Origin: Erodium maritimum
Lineage: Eukaryota > Streptophyta > Magnoliopsida > Geraniales > Geraniaceae
Reading direction: 5' to 3'
Assembly: GCA_963921825.1 (NCBI GenBank)
Contig: OY997593.1
Location: 54,854,039 to 54,918,038 of the forward strand
DNA: 64,000 nt
Part shown: piece by piece, positions 44,625-56,051 of the stretch
Position numbering within the stretch: position 1 is the stretch's first letter
Layout: each line of letters opens with the position of its first letter
Notes under the pieces: model-generated
Databases searched by the model: none
Told to the model about the DNA's origin: nothing
What the model saw: only the letters and a program-made list of their open reading frames with translations
Translations under genes and position numbers: made by a program

Positions 44625-46327
44625 TTAAAAGCTATGGATCTCTTTCATTGCAGAAAGAAGCATTTTGTCCCCGGCAATCGATCTTAACCGTTTAATGAAC
44701 TCACTTTTTTCCATATTCCCAGCCTGCAACAACCAAACAAGTGCCCGTCAACAAAACAACACCTTTGCGAGTTCACTTCCAACTCCAAGATTTAGTCCCT
44801 TAGTTGCAACAAAAATGAAATAAATGGAGTTGCTTACCCTGAACGACTTATAGAGGGCCAGCACTTGCTCAATTTTGGGCTGAGGGAGAACAGTCTTCAT
44901 CCTTTTAAACAATTCCGCAATGGTATGCTTCGTACCATTTGATGCAGGCCATGGACCTAACCAATAATTACCAAATTAATTGTTTCCATAAACCAAAAGG
45001 AGATAATCTAGGAAGCACCAAGCAACTCAAGAGACATCTCAATTACCTGGAACAGGACTAGGGGATTTGAAGCTCACAACATACTCTGGAAGAATATGGC
45101 TGTTCATATTGGCACACCACACAACATAACAAGTAGGGATGCTAGGGTTATCAGAGCCACTATCAATATTCACACTAGAAGGACGAGACTGTTTGGACCC
45201 TGTCTCCACTTGCTCAACATTACCCAGTATTACCCGACACAGTATAAGATGCTTCTCACCATTATCATCAAACTCTATTAACCTTTGACTGAAAGACAAT
45301 TTGAATCCATTAAGACAAACACTATCAGGAAAACCCAAAATCAAGCTAACTTCAACAAGAAATGTGATTACCTTGAATGGGGTGAATCTACAGGAGACAA
45401 GTGCACACCAATCCCATAACTTCCGGGCCTCAAATCCTTAGTGGGAACTGCAAATCCATGAGATAAAATGTCTGCCACAACATTAGCTGAGGCTCCATGC
45501 CAAGCATACACAACGTTGGACGCACCACGAGAGGCCAACATGATCTCGGATTGCTTCATAAACGCCTCATAACGAGCTTTCTCCGAGTGCCCAGTTCGCG
45601 TACACTTGCGAATTGCAGTAATTGTGGAACCCAAATCCATTCCAGAATGGAAAAAGTTCCTCACAACCACATAAGACTCTTCTTCCTCACTCAACAGCAC
45701 TGTATTCGGCCACCTGCTAGGTGGGGGAGCTAAGCACAGCTGCTTTGTCACCCCCTCATGTTTGGGCGACGAGCTCACCTCAGCCTCATCCCCAATATCC
45801 CCACTCTCTTCCCTCTTTCTCTTCACGGGATTTCCATCAAGTCTGATCTCAATTTCAATCTTCGGATTCTCCGATTTCTCCTCCACGTTCCAAGAGTCTT
45901 CACCCACAAACGTCTTCGGGAAGAAACACTGACCGGCCTCATCGATCCACGCGACGGACCTCTGGTGCTCGGTGGCGAAATCAATCTGCAACATCCTCAT
46001 GAAATCAAACAAATACTTGGAGCCGTCAATCGACAAATCAATCACAGGCTTTCGGACGAAGAAAGCAGACCGGACGGGGGCCAGCACTTCGGCGGAGAAA
46101 TCCACCCACGAACCATCCTGAAAGTACATGAACCTGGCCGGAATCTTGCTACGGCCGAAATTGGCGTAGTTCTGCATCATCAACATCGTCTGATTGGGGC
46201 GACTGCAGTGCTTGATCTTAGGGTTAGAAGTGATACGTGAGGTTGGCAGCGTAACCGGAACCCTAACCCTATCCGATTCTACAGCGTTTCTGATCACTGT
46301 CTTGCGATTCAGCATTCCGGAGGCCAT
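44625..46327 (-). CDS. SRO (SIMILAR TO RCD-ONE) protein with WWE, PARP-like and RST domains
   Basis: Four coding exons: 46327-45372, 45288-45047, 44956-44838 and 44723-44625, all GT-AG and in phase, 471 residues. N-terminal WWE-like region (about 55-125): [48 protein letters not shown]. Middle: basic and acidic linker with a possible nuclear localisation signal (PVKRKREES). PARP-like domain (about 225-385): [60 protein letters not shown]-terminal RST domain: [20 protein letters not shown] then [21 protein letters not shown]1 proteins are nuclear hubs that bind transcription factors through RST and act in stress and hormone responses; most are thought to lack PARP activity. Here a histidine is present at the WHG position where Arabidopsis RCD1, as I recall it, has leucine. 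I cannot say which SRO paralogue this is. Confidence 0.92.
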
Positions 46328-46707
46328 GACGGAGCGAGCGAGCTCTCGGAATCACAGAACCGTAGAGTATGCAACGAAATCTTGACCAGAACTAAGCAGA
46401 ATGAAGAAGACGACTCGCGTTTGTTCCCAAGTTGAACTGACTTGGATTGCCTAAATTACTATAATAACCGTCTGATGTCGGTATGGAAAAGACGGTGATT
46501 AAGGGCTGTTCTGGAATATTGTATGGACACTTAATAAGGCCGACCTGGGCTTACCAAAGCAATAGAGGAATGTAAACAAGTCGAGAATCGTAAATTAGAT
46601 TAGGTTAAATACCTTCTACTATTTTTATGTTTGGTCCATTATATTGAAGTCTTTATTTTTAAAACGAAAGCTATTATATATTATTTGAATTGATTTAAAA
46701 TACAGCC

Positions 46708-48150
46708 TCATGTATCCGGAATGATAAATTCGGACCACGATTGGACAGACATAGAATGGGCCTCCTGAGCTAACCAGTAGGTTTCCCCATTCGTTGTCTT
46801 AGAGATATACTCGGGTTTAACATTCTCGAGAAGAGATAAAAGAGATCGACAATCATAGACTAATCGACCTAATAGGGAAAAAACCTGATGGTTTCCCTGG
46901 ATCAAATGCATCAGGTATTGTGCATCACTACGCACGATCACTCTACAAAGAGCCAGAGTGTCTACCAAATTGTCATTGTCTCCGCTATTTCAGTCCACAA
47001 ATTTTCTTAACAAGTACCACTCCGGCCCTCTATCATCCTTCCATGCACCGACCTACAAATCCATCTCCATTCGAATTGACCCGAGTCAGGGAAAGTGTCA
47101 CCATCCACATTGACTGTAACCCACGTCCGAAGAGGAGGGGTCCAGACCATTTGCTTGCTTCTGACGGGGGTAGCCATCTTATTTTGTACATTAGTCGCCT
47201 CGGCCCAACTGTGTTGATTACTGAGCATTGTAGCTAGTATGGCCTGTGGTGCCCAAGCTACTAAGAAAAGCCATTGAAACCTTTGGATCAGTAATCCAGG
47301 ATATAAAATATAAGGATTGGCCCTAATTGAACATGGCATGAGGTTCCTCCAAGATGTTGTTGAAGATAACCTTGATCAATCTCATCTCCCTCCTTATCAA
47401 GGTCACAACTCATCTTCTAAATTAATCTTCAGATCCAAAGTTCAGTTTAATTCATTCTCAAGATTGTCAAATTGTTTAGCCACTAGCTCATCAATAAAGT
47501 AGGCTTTTAAACCCAGAGCTTTACAATAATCCCACATTTATAATCCCTCGGCTTTAAATTTTTTTTATTGGAATAGAAGAAGTGGAAGTAGAAGGAGTGC
47601 TGATGACTTTAGTTTTTGACCTTGTGTTATAAGCCGCAGGAACAAAGGTTTTTCTGCCCTTTCTCTTAACCGTGGGACCATGGTTTAGTGTAGGAGAGTT
47701 GTCCATTGTTCCCTCCAAAACACCAATTTTAAAAGAGGAAGATTGCCTATTAGGTCCTAATTCTGTTGCAAGCGGATCGGCCACATCACTAATGATTCAA
47801 AATTCATAAATCTCCTTTGGTCCTTGATCACCCAAACCAGTCCCATCACCCTCTACATGACAAAGGAAAAAGATGAGTACCCTTGTTCCATGGTCGGAAC
47901 AGTGGAATTTTTCATCATTACAACTTTTTATGTATCAGCCACCACCACGTCTTTAAAGGATTGAGCCAAATGAGAGGTAAAGCAGTTAATCTCATGAGTC
48001 TGGGTCTGGTTTTGCAGTGAATGTAAATCGTTCTCCTTTGCTCTCCAATGCTGCTCCGAAGAATCATTAATAAAAAGAGAACTAGTACATGTCAAAAGAC
48101 CAACCTTCTCACCACCCTCTCTAATGCCTAATTTTTCAAGTGAGAAGGTC
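46708..48150 (-). mobile_element. LINE fragment: ORF1 C-terminal remnant joined to ORF2 RNase H end
   Basis: At 46708-47150 (minus) lies an RNase H-like domain of the non-LTR/RVT_3 type: VWTPPLRTWVTVNVDGD, then RVIVRSDAQYLMHLIQGN and RLVYDCRSLLSLLENV. Further upstream on the same strand, 47554-47784, is a basic KRKGRKTFVPAAYNTRSKTK stretch typical of the end of plant L1 ORF1. Decayed ORF1-like sequence continues to about 48150. The endonuclease and reverse transcriptase in between are missing. Stops and frameshifts are frequent. Confidence 0.6.
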
Positions 48151-48472
48151 AGCTCTAAAACCAGTCCATGAGTTCATAACTTTCTCTCCTTGAGTATGGT
48201 CTTTGGAGTTTTATTATGCTGATGTTATACCCTAGGAGATTATAGCTCATACGGGAGAAATTTGTCTGAATGAAGCGGGAGAAATTCAACAATCAACATA
48301 ATTCAATTCAAACATTGATTGGAAAAGCTATGTTCCAATTTATTTTTGTTGTTTTGGCACACTATGGATTCGGACATCTCAAATCTCAATAAGCTGCCTA
48401 TAAGTGTTACAAGTTTTACAGAAAACTATGAGAATGACTTGGTCTTATTTAGAAATATTACATCCCATGTAA

Positions 48473-50477
48473 CTATTCTTTTGCATTTTGGAAGGGTTTA
48501 TATGTCTTGACATCTATATAGAGGCCTTGCAAAGATCCAATAGCAGCAACAAGCGATACCACCAAGCAGACCAAGGACAACATCTTGAGCCATATCCATT
48601 TTGAAGAGTTTTTCCGTATATTCGTACGAGCAATGTACATCTCGATCGGAAAGTATACCGTCAACGGATAGAACGAACAAGCTCCGATGAGGCCCAAAAA
48701 GTCATTGAAGAAAGGAAATAGCATGGCGAAAATTGATGTCAACATGACATAAATCGTCCTCCAAACCAACCTCATGATGTTAAGGTTGTACTCACCGCAT
48801 AGAGGGATATTCAGCGGATGCTCTCCGTTTATGAAATCGCTATCCGGCCACCGTTTGGCGGCATGCCCCTCTATGAACCTGAACAAGGGCTGAGCAAAGA
48901 CCTGTGAACTTCATTTTTATCAGGAAAAGAAGAACACCTGACGATACACATACACTAAGGTACTAGTACTATATTTTTACCTGGTATGCACCAACAAGAT
49001 GCACAGCTATGCACACATTAGCGAAATCGATTAGCCAAAAGGGCTCGTAAAATCCGAATCCGGTGAGAAAATTTCCCGGCGCATTGTTCCCGAAAGCTGC
49101 ATAACCTGTACAACCACAGAGAATATAGAAGGCGGTAGTGACCAAGACACCTACACCACTAGCCTTCTTCATGGCTTGGTTTTCTGGGGGACTTGACTTG
49201 AGTGTGTCCTGCAATTAGCCGATTATCTTTAGTATTTTTTATGTATTGATAACGTATCTTTAGTATTGATCACGTGTTAAACAAAATATTGGTCCAGTTT
49301 ACATAATTTTTGTTATCAGTGACCAATTCATAAAATATATAAATAATTTGTGATTGATTCATATAACCTACCTGTATCTCAACAAGCACGGTAGAGAAGG
49401 CGTATGAAAAGGCAATGTTTCCAACGGATTGGAATGTCCTCCATGCCTTCTGTGAGGCGGTCACGTCAACGCCGACCTGTGTGCCCGTTATGCTCGTTGG
49501 TCCATCCGGGGAATCTGCGTATCACATACCGCCAATTATATACCAAAACAATGATTATGTCTCTTTCTAATTGCTCTTTACCTATAACTTTTGCGATGGA
49601 GAGACCAAGCCCTATGGCTGCATAAGCGAAAGACATGACCGCGGCGATGACAGAGAGAAATGAGAGTTGGGCAAAGTCTGGTATTTGGCTGAGGACGAGC
49701 TGTATGCACATAAACACCACCATGTACGGGTAGGTGGCCACGTCACAATCTGCGTCGTGGCCGTTCTTGTGGAAACATCCGGATCTTTTAATAGCCCTGA
49801 TCATCAAGCACAAAAAAAGTTCAAATCTATTTTAATTCTAATTTGTTCCTCCATCAAACACAAATTCAGTTTCAAGTTGATCACTCACACCATGCTGATA
49901 GCCGAAGTGATTGTGTAACCTATACTAATCCCCATAAGATTTGCATATTGAGCAATCCCACACAGCTGGACTTTCCGACCACCTGAAAGTAATCAAAAAA
50001 CACATCAGTAACATTTTGAAATCCTTGATATAAATAGACAGATAGATAGATAAATAGATATATGTGTACCTAAATGGGATTTGACAACATCCACGTAAGT
50101 GTAGTTTCTCTTGCCGGTGACAGGGTCAGGAGACCTGTAACAATCGGACAGAAGAGTGGAGGTGAAGTAGGTGATCATGGCGAAGATGATCAGAACTGTG
50201 GGTCCAGCTACCCATCCCAGCTGCGCTATTGCCCATGACAACGACAATACTCCCGAACCGATCACAGCGGTGATGATATGGGCACTAGCAGTCACCCATG
50301 TCCCTTTTAACACAAAACAAAAACTCCGTCATGTGAGGTTCTGATACCATATTAAAACTCAAAATATGTACCTGTTCGACAGGCTCGGCCATCGTCATCG
50401 TAGTCCGAGTTAATTCCGCCCTCTTCAAACCGATACGGGTACTGATCAACCTGGAAGGAGTTGGAGCTGACGACCAT
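48473..50477 (-). CDS. Amino acid permease, AAP family
   Basis: Seven coding exons (minus): 50477-50372, 50303-50070, 49982-49889, 49796-49582, 49514-49372, 49208-48981, 48901-48473. All junctions are GT-AG and in phase, 482 residues, matching AAP length. This is a plasma-membrane proton-coupled amino acid importer of the AAAP superfamily with about ten membrane segments. Landmarks: GTWVTASAHIITAVIGSGVL, SLSWAIAQLGWVAGPTVL, RNYTYVDVVKSHLGG, QLCGIAQYANLMGISIGYTI, SGCFHKNGHDADC, QIPDFAQLSFLSVIAAVMSF, NIAFSYAFSTVLVEIQDTLK, PGNFLTGFGFYEPFWLIDFA, PLTVYFPIEMYIARTNI. These are signature blocks of Arabidopsis AAP1-AAP8. The third intron donor was set at gtgagt after 49889, which keeps the frame. I cannot choose between AAP paralogues. 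A gata microsatellite lies in the second intron (50037-50062). Confidence 0.94.
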
Positions 50478-50686
50478 CTTTCTCTTCTGCTGATGCCTTT
50501 CCGATTTGTGGAAGCAACGTTACATGTGAGAATGTGGATGAATGAAAAGAAAGCCTTGGTGTTCAATATGTGTTTTGGTTGGAAAATATCAGTCATCACC
50601 ACTCCAATGTTGGATGATGAAGAGTTTGTACAATTGGTGAGGTTATTGGGAAGATGAATGTTTTTGCGTGGAAGGTAAAAAATTGG

Positions 50687-50695
50687 TTATATAAA
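50687..50695 (-). promoter_or_regulatory. Possible TATA box of the AAP gene
   Basis: On the minus strand tttatataa lies about 210 bp upstream of the start codon, which would leave a leader of about 180 nt. Position is plausible; there is no other evidence. Confidence 0.4.
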
Positions 50696-50987
50696 CGAGA
50701 GAGAAATGGATAATCACCTCTAAAAGAGTGAGAAATTTATGGAGAAAAACGAGCAATAGAGTGAAAATGTTAGGAAACGGGAGATTGTAGCCCCCAAAGA
50801 AGGAGACAAATACTTGCCATTTTAATATTGTTACCACTAATAAACAATCTCTTACTATAAAAGTAAAGTAAATAAATATACACCATAGGTAAAATCATCT
50901 TACACATGTTACTTGTACTAGTAAAGACATTTTCCAACAAGTGTCCTTGGTCATACTCGAATTCTATGATCTAAAGGATTTGGATCA

Positions 50988-52852
50988 TTTTTTTTTTACT
51001 AAAAGGTGCGAATTTGATTAATAGTAAATCATAACCGAGGTGTACATCAAGGAACAGACTCCCTGACCACTAGAAAAAGCATACATAGAACAAAAAAAAA
51101 TTAGTTTTTTTTATCAATATAATTGTCACAAACTGTTTTGAAAACATAAATGAAACATGTTGAAACAAATTTCGGGATGTCATAAAGGCATGAAGGGGTG
51201 GGGGGGGGGGGGGGGGTACTAGAAGTCCTAGTCCAATTCATGGACTAGGACAACATCAGTAAAAGGAGGCAAGACCTATACCAGGGCCTCCTCCAAGGCC
51301 GGTCCCTGAGGCCCCGGGTGTCTTAACATTCCTCTTGGCGAGGCTGGTTACCAGCATCGTCTGATCATCCCTGGGTGCATCTGTAGCAGTGCGCGTTACT
51401 CTGCCAGTAGGAGAAGCTCCAATATCTTCAAGCCCAACAGTAATGAGTGTAGGTACTTCCATGCCCCTAGAAATGGTTGATGGAATTTCAAGGACCCGGC
51501 TACCAGAGAGTTGACCGAGTACCAAGTTCTTCCACCTTGAGTCAAGTACCTCGGTGACCCGAGTCCCTTAACATTAGATACAATGCTTGAGGAAACCCCT
51601 GGAGTCCTCACAAGAGACGAGGTGCCTTTAGATAAAGTGTTTGGGTAAAGTTGGCCAAAACCAGGAGGTACCGCCAGCTTCGGCTCCTCCTAGTCTGTGG
51701 CATATGATTTACCCTATTTTCCCTTTTGATACTCCAATCAAGATGGCCCAAACCTCCAGCTTACAATCTCGCACCACGTAGCCCATTCGCCCGCAATTGT
51801 AGTAGAAGCCTGATAACTTGGAGTAGGTAAGTTCTACCCTGACAGGATCCGAGAAGTCTGTGAGCCGCAGCACCAGTCCTCGCCGAAGAGGCCGATCGAT
51901 GAGGTGTCAGTATCTTACCCTTATCGTACCTCCTCAGCACATGCCTCATTGATCGCTCGGTACAATCACACAGATACCCTAAGTATCTCCAATTGTCTGC
52001 CTCGTTGCCTGAGTGCGGACCAATGGCGGCAAACCACGAACATGGACCCGGAGTTGAATGCGATCCAACACGAGGGTAACTAAGCACAAGGACTAAGGTC
52101 GCCCAATAGCATGGGAAGTCCATCAAAACACCATGGTTCATTGGCTCGAACCCAAGCCCTAGCCTCTGTCGTCCGAAAATAGAACCCGAACAGACTGGGG
52201 CCCAATTCCTTGACGACAAAGTCATACGCCTCTTTGCCCCAAGTGGTGGTGATGACACGCAGGAGTGTCTCCTTCCTTGGTGCCCTTTCCGAGCAGAGGC
52301 ACCCAGTCATTCCCCACTACTGTCGAGAGATAGTCCCTACGTTAACCGGAGAGTACAAAACTACCACCTCGACTTCCTCGTCATCCTTGATGGAGCAAGA
52401 GGAGACCCCGTCTTGAAGAGATGCCAGTGGGGCCTGTAGGTCCAGATCATCTGCAATAGGAGAAGACAGATGATCTTCTGACGGTAGTGGGGGCCGACCC
52501 CTAACCATGCCTTGTGGAATAGTCAGACAGGATGGGATCAAAGGAACCTTGTCCCAATTAAGCAGACGATGCCCTAGACATAGAGCCTTAGCCGTCGGTT
52601 GAGGGAGGTCCGGTAGTAGCATCACCCTAAAAGCTCCACCATCGGAGCTTTTCCTTTGGCGGGGTCACGACGGAGTGGAGGACAAGGAACAGACGACGGA
52701 GACTTAAGGGCAATGGGTTGAGGACCCGCACCCGGTGTAATCAAAGAAACCCTATGCAGCAAAGTAATGCATGGTAGCAGAGCCACCGCTCTAGGTTTTA
52801 GAGCCCCCGCCTTGGGCTTCACCGGTCGTCCTCTACGCGGCTTCGTTGGCGG
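50988..52852 (-). mobile_element. LINE-derived insertion (copy E): ORF1 plus 3' tail, 5' end cut by an LTR
   Basis: Poly-T at 50988-50997 is the poly(A) tail of a minus-strand LINE. About 200 bp of 3' untranslated sequence follows, then a decayed ORF1 up to 52852, where a gypsy-type LTR begins. No ORF2 lies between ORF1 and the tail, although ORF1 normally precedes ORF2. A G17 homopolymer lies at 51200-51216. Confidence 0.65.
51256..52852 (-). pseudogene. LINE ORF1 (DUF4283 plus zinc knuckle), decayed
   Basis: Read on the minus strand from 52852: PLRRDPAKGKAPMVELLG, then SCLTIPQGMVRGRPPLPS and DDLDLQAPLASLQDGVSS, then the DUF4283-like block LLRVITTTWGKEAYDFVVKE, LGPSLFGFYFRTTEARAWV and EPWCFDGLPMLLGD. 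A CCHC-type knuckle follows near 51770-51830: SGFYYNCGRMGYVVRDC, in which the first Cys and the His are both replaced by Tyr. Several frameshifts separate the blocks. This is the nucleic-acid-binding protein of plant L1 elements. Confidence 0.7.
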
Positions 52853-54654
52853 TGTAAAGACCGGGAATTTTGATAGTTCAATTTATTGATGGAACGTGGC
52901 GGGTTGGAGAACGGTTTGAAAACTTAATCGAATTTTGGGAACGAGTTTATCTGGAGCGAAAAAAAAAAAGAGGACCAGGTTCGGAGTTGGGCCAGCCAGG
53001 CCTGGGTTTGAGCCGAGCCAGAGCAGGCCCAAACACCAGCCCACTCAAGCCCACGCGGTCAAGCCTAGGGTTTGGGAACAAAACCCAGAACCGACCCTTC
53101 GCGTCGCCATTCCTTCGCGCGACTCCCGAGGTGCCATCTTCCTCCCTTCATCGCGCTCTCTCTCGAAACTCGCCGTCCGTTTCTCGAACCAGACGGCTCC
53201 GGCCAGTTTCCGACCTAATCTTCCCCTTCTTCTCTCTTCTGCTTCAACCGCCATCTCGCCCTCGCTCTCAGAACCCAAAAAACCAGAAACCCCAACTCCT
53301 TTCTTCTTCGTCTTCGACCTCTCATCGCTTCACCGAACCTCACCGGATACGATACCCAGCTCCGGCCACTTCTTCTCCTTCTAATCCCTTTCCACTCGCT
53401 ACCTTCCTCGATAGAAAACACCACCCACAAAACCCCTCTCTTCTCCGTCGTCTTCTTCTTCGATTGAAAGAAACCCGCGCCACCGTCGACCTCTCGAGCC
53501 CATCTCGCCGGAATCGCACGACCCAGAGATGGTGAGTCTCTGTCCGAACCATTCCATCTCCCTCGTCCTCCCTTCTTCTCAGATCTGTAACCTCGTGAGC
53601 TCGTCGAGGCTGTCCTGGACTGAAAAGCATCGCCGAAGTAACGAGGCTCCAGATCCGTTCTTCCCTCGCCGGCGATGCATCTGCTCCGCCAGATCTGGAA
53701 CGGAGGAGCTCGGATTTGGTTCTGCCGCTCTTCCCTCGCTTCTCGCCGTGTCCTGACTTCTCCACCGCTACCAAAACCACACTCGCCGTCGAGAACCGCC
53801 GCCACCGCGCCGGAGAACCACCGGAAACCTAGACAGCTCACCGGACTTGAGTTGGCTTGGGCTCGGGCCTGGGATGACGCTCGGGCTTGGGCCTTAGCTC
53901 CGGTTTTGGCCTCGGGCCTGAACTTGGTTCGGGCCTCGTGCTCGGGCTGGATCTAGGGTCCGGGTCTGGGTCGGGCTCGGGTCAGGACCGGGTCTGGACT
54001 GGGTTCGGACTCGGGTCGGGTCAGATCAGATTTAATTAATAAATTAATTAATAAATATTTGACTTAAAATCAGATTAATTACCTGGAATTACCGGACGTA
54101 CTTTTTAAATTTGAGAACCGTTACGGGTTGGACGGGGACAATACCGTCCCTTTTGTGTAAACTAGGCCTTTACCCCGAGCACGGAGAAGACCGGAGGTAG
54201 ATCCGGACGTCAACAGCTAGGAGACGCAACGGTCGGCTCTTCAAGAGGTAGGGATTACCTCGAACCCGCTTTATTACGTTTTTACTATAATGCATATAGG
54301 GAAACCTAATAAACGGCTAAAGAACTAGTATGCATATAGGAAACGAACAACTAGCGTAGACGTATCAAACCGTGAACATTTACGTTTTATGTCTTGGGAA
54401 TTGTTGTGCTGGTAGGATCGGGCCATGTCGCGCCCGTAACACTTGTGTGCTGAATGTATCTGTGTATGCCTTGATGCTTGAACGGTTAATAAATAACGAA
54501 CACGAAAACAAGTAGAATTGACTAGAGAACGCATGATCAGTGATTTGAGTGCTTTCCCTTATTTTACTTGAAATGTTGGATTGGGAATGTCGGGGATACC
54601 GGTTAAGCCGGTGGGGTAACCACGTGGAGAGTGGTATCGGTAAGTGATGGCATG

Positions 54655-55100
54655 TGCCTATTGACTGTGGTGATTGTTGAATTGTGATTGTGATTGTGAG
54701 CGTGCACCTGTTAACTATGGTGATTGTTGAAATGTGATTGTGATTGTGAGCGTGCATCTATTGGCTGTGGCGGTTGTTGAAATATGTTGTGATCCCGTTG
54801 TGAGTGTGATTGCGATTGTTTTGATGCGCGGCCGGTAAAGTGTGAGAGAAGTACTTCCATCAGGTGTATCGTACCTTCTGGCGCGTAATCGGTAGGGTAT
54901 TGTGGTTAGGGTACTTGGGTTACATGAGAAAGGTGGTTTCCCTACCTTTCGACCGGGAGTCGGTAAAACGTTGTGTCCTGCGAAGAGGTGATTTCCCTAC
55001 CTTCCGACTAGCACTCGGTAAAACGCTGTGTTGAGCACCGCGAGAGATGAGGCCGCGAAGAGGCAATTTCCCTGCCTTCCGTCGATCGGTAAAACGCTGC
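54655..55100. repeat. Tandem repeats in the LTR of the third plus-strand family
   Basis: About three units of about 53 bp around gattgtgattgtgagcgtgc (54655-54800). They are followed by three looser units around tttccctaccttccgactag and gtaaaacgctgtg (54920-55100). The position in the LTR matches the minisatellites of the other families. Confidence 0.7.
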
Positions 55101-55746
55101 GTCCGCGATGAGGTCGACCGCCTATCCTGACTTTGTGTTAGGGAAGTTGCGAGCGGTTACGCCGGGCCGAGAGGGTTTCTCCCTAGACCGTGCGATGGCT
55201 ACGGGCCATTTCATTTTGAATTTCTTTGAATTGACTGAGTATTGTTGTGTTTTGACTTTGGGTGTTCTTCTTTGTTATGAGTTGCGTGTGACCGTGAATG
55301 ACTCGATTTGTTTGTCTTTTGGTGAATTCATGTGTGTGGCTTCCGTGTAAGTTAAAGTGTCGTATTTGTGGTTGTCCGTAAGTCGTTGTGAAGGGGCTTT
55401 GGATGTGGAATTTCGGGACAGTTTGTGGTCGGGTAAAGTGAAGTTTGTTTATGTTGGATTACATGTTATGGTTGTCTCTATCTCCCTTTGATCGTTAAGA
55501 AGTTAGTTTAGAAATGTAATTGGGTGTCTTAATTGGGTTGTTCCTTCGTTGTGGGCTTTAGTCGATTGGATAGTGTTGAGCTGTAGTTAGTATGGTTGGA
55601 CTGGTAAACGTCAGGTTAAAAAGGGGGCTTTCGTCTTTAATTACATTAATTGTCGTATCTTTGTTTTAACCCTTGATGTAACTTAAAATTGTGGAAAAAG
55701 ACTTTCTGGTAAATCTGTTTGAGGTGGTTTTTGGGGTTTTCCCTAT

Positions 55747-55785
55747 TGAGCGTCAAGCTCACCCCCTTACTCTATTGTTTTACAG
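55747..55785 (+). promoter_or_regulatory. Conserved LTR hairpin plus 3'-splice-like site (52.9-kb LTR)
   Basis: TGAGC-GTCAA-GCTCA (55747-55761) keeps the 5-bp stem with a different loop. CCCCC, a pyrimidine-rich run and TTTTACAG (ending 55785) follow, as in the other LTRs. Confidence 0.6.
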
Positions 55786-56039
55786 GCTGAGCGGGTTGTG
55801 GCCTAGCGTGATTCTCGGAGCTAGGGAGCTAGTGAGGACCCTGGGCTAGTTTGGTCTAGAGACGTACCCTTAATTGAAACTAACATTATTGTCGATTTTA
55901 TGAGTTGTGACTCATTGTGTCAGATTTATTATTTTTGGTTTATCATATCAGAGTTTATTTCTTTTAAATTGCTTTAATTACTTATTAATTTAGTTCACGT
56001 CTCGGGTCCGGTCAATACCGGATTTGGGGAGTGATAATT

Positions 56040-56051
56040 TGGTATCAGAGC
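56040..56051 (+). other. Primer binding site (initiator tRNA-Met type)
   Basis: TGGTATCAGAGC lies 3 nt after the LTR, identical in spacing to the 21231 site. Confidence 0.88.

Larger units (their letters stand above)
52853..56036 (+). repeat. LTR of the gypsy-related element (3,184 bp)
   Basis: Begins TGTAAAGACCG and ends TTTGGGGAGTGATA, where the expected final CA has become TA. It contains a cggg-rich array at 53860-54030, the paired tgcatatagg module (about 54291-54340), tandem blocks at 54655-55100 and the conserved hairpin at 55747. Long open frames on both strands between 53045 and 53956 are GC-rich and look like chance frames. Confidence 0.8.

Noticed and set aside
45758..46240. Plus-strand frame of 160 codons
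   Set aside because: It is the antisense shadow of exon 1 of the SRO gene, which has clear WWE and PARP motifs on the minus strand.
53045..53956. Several overlapping open frames of 75-221 codons on both strands
   Set aside because: They lie within an LTR in GC-rich sequence, overlap on both strands and show no domain. GC-rich LTR sequence has few stops by chance.
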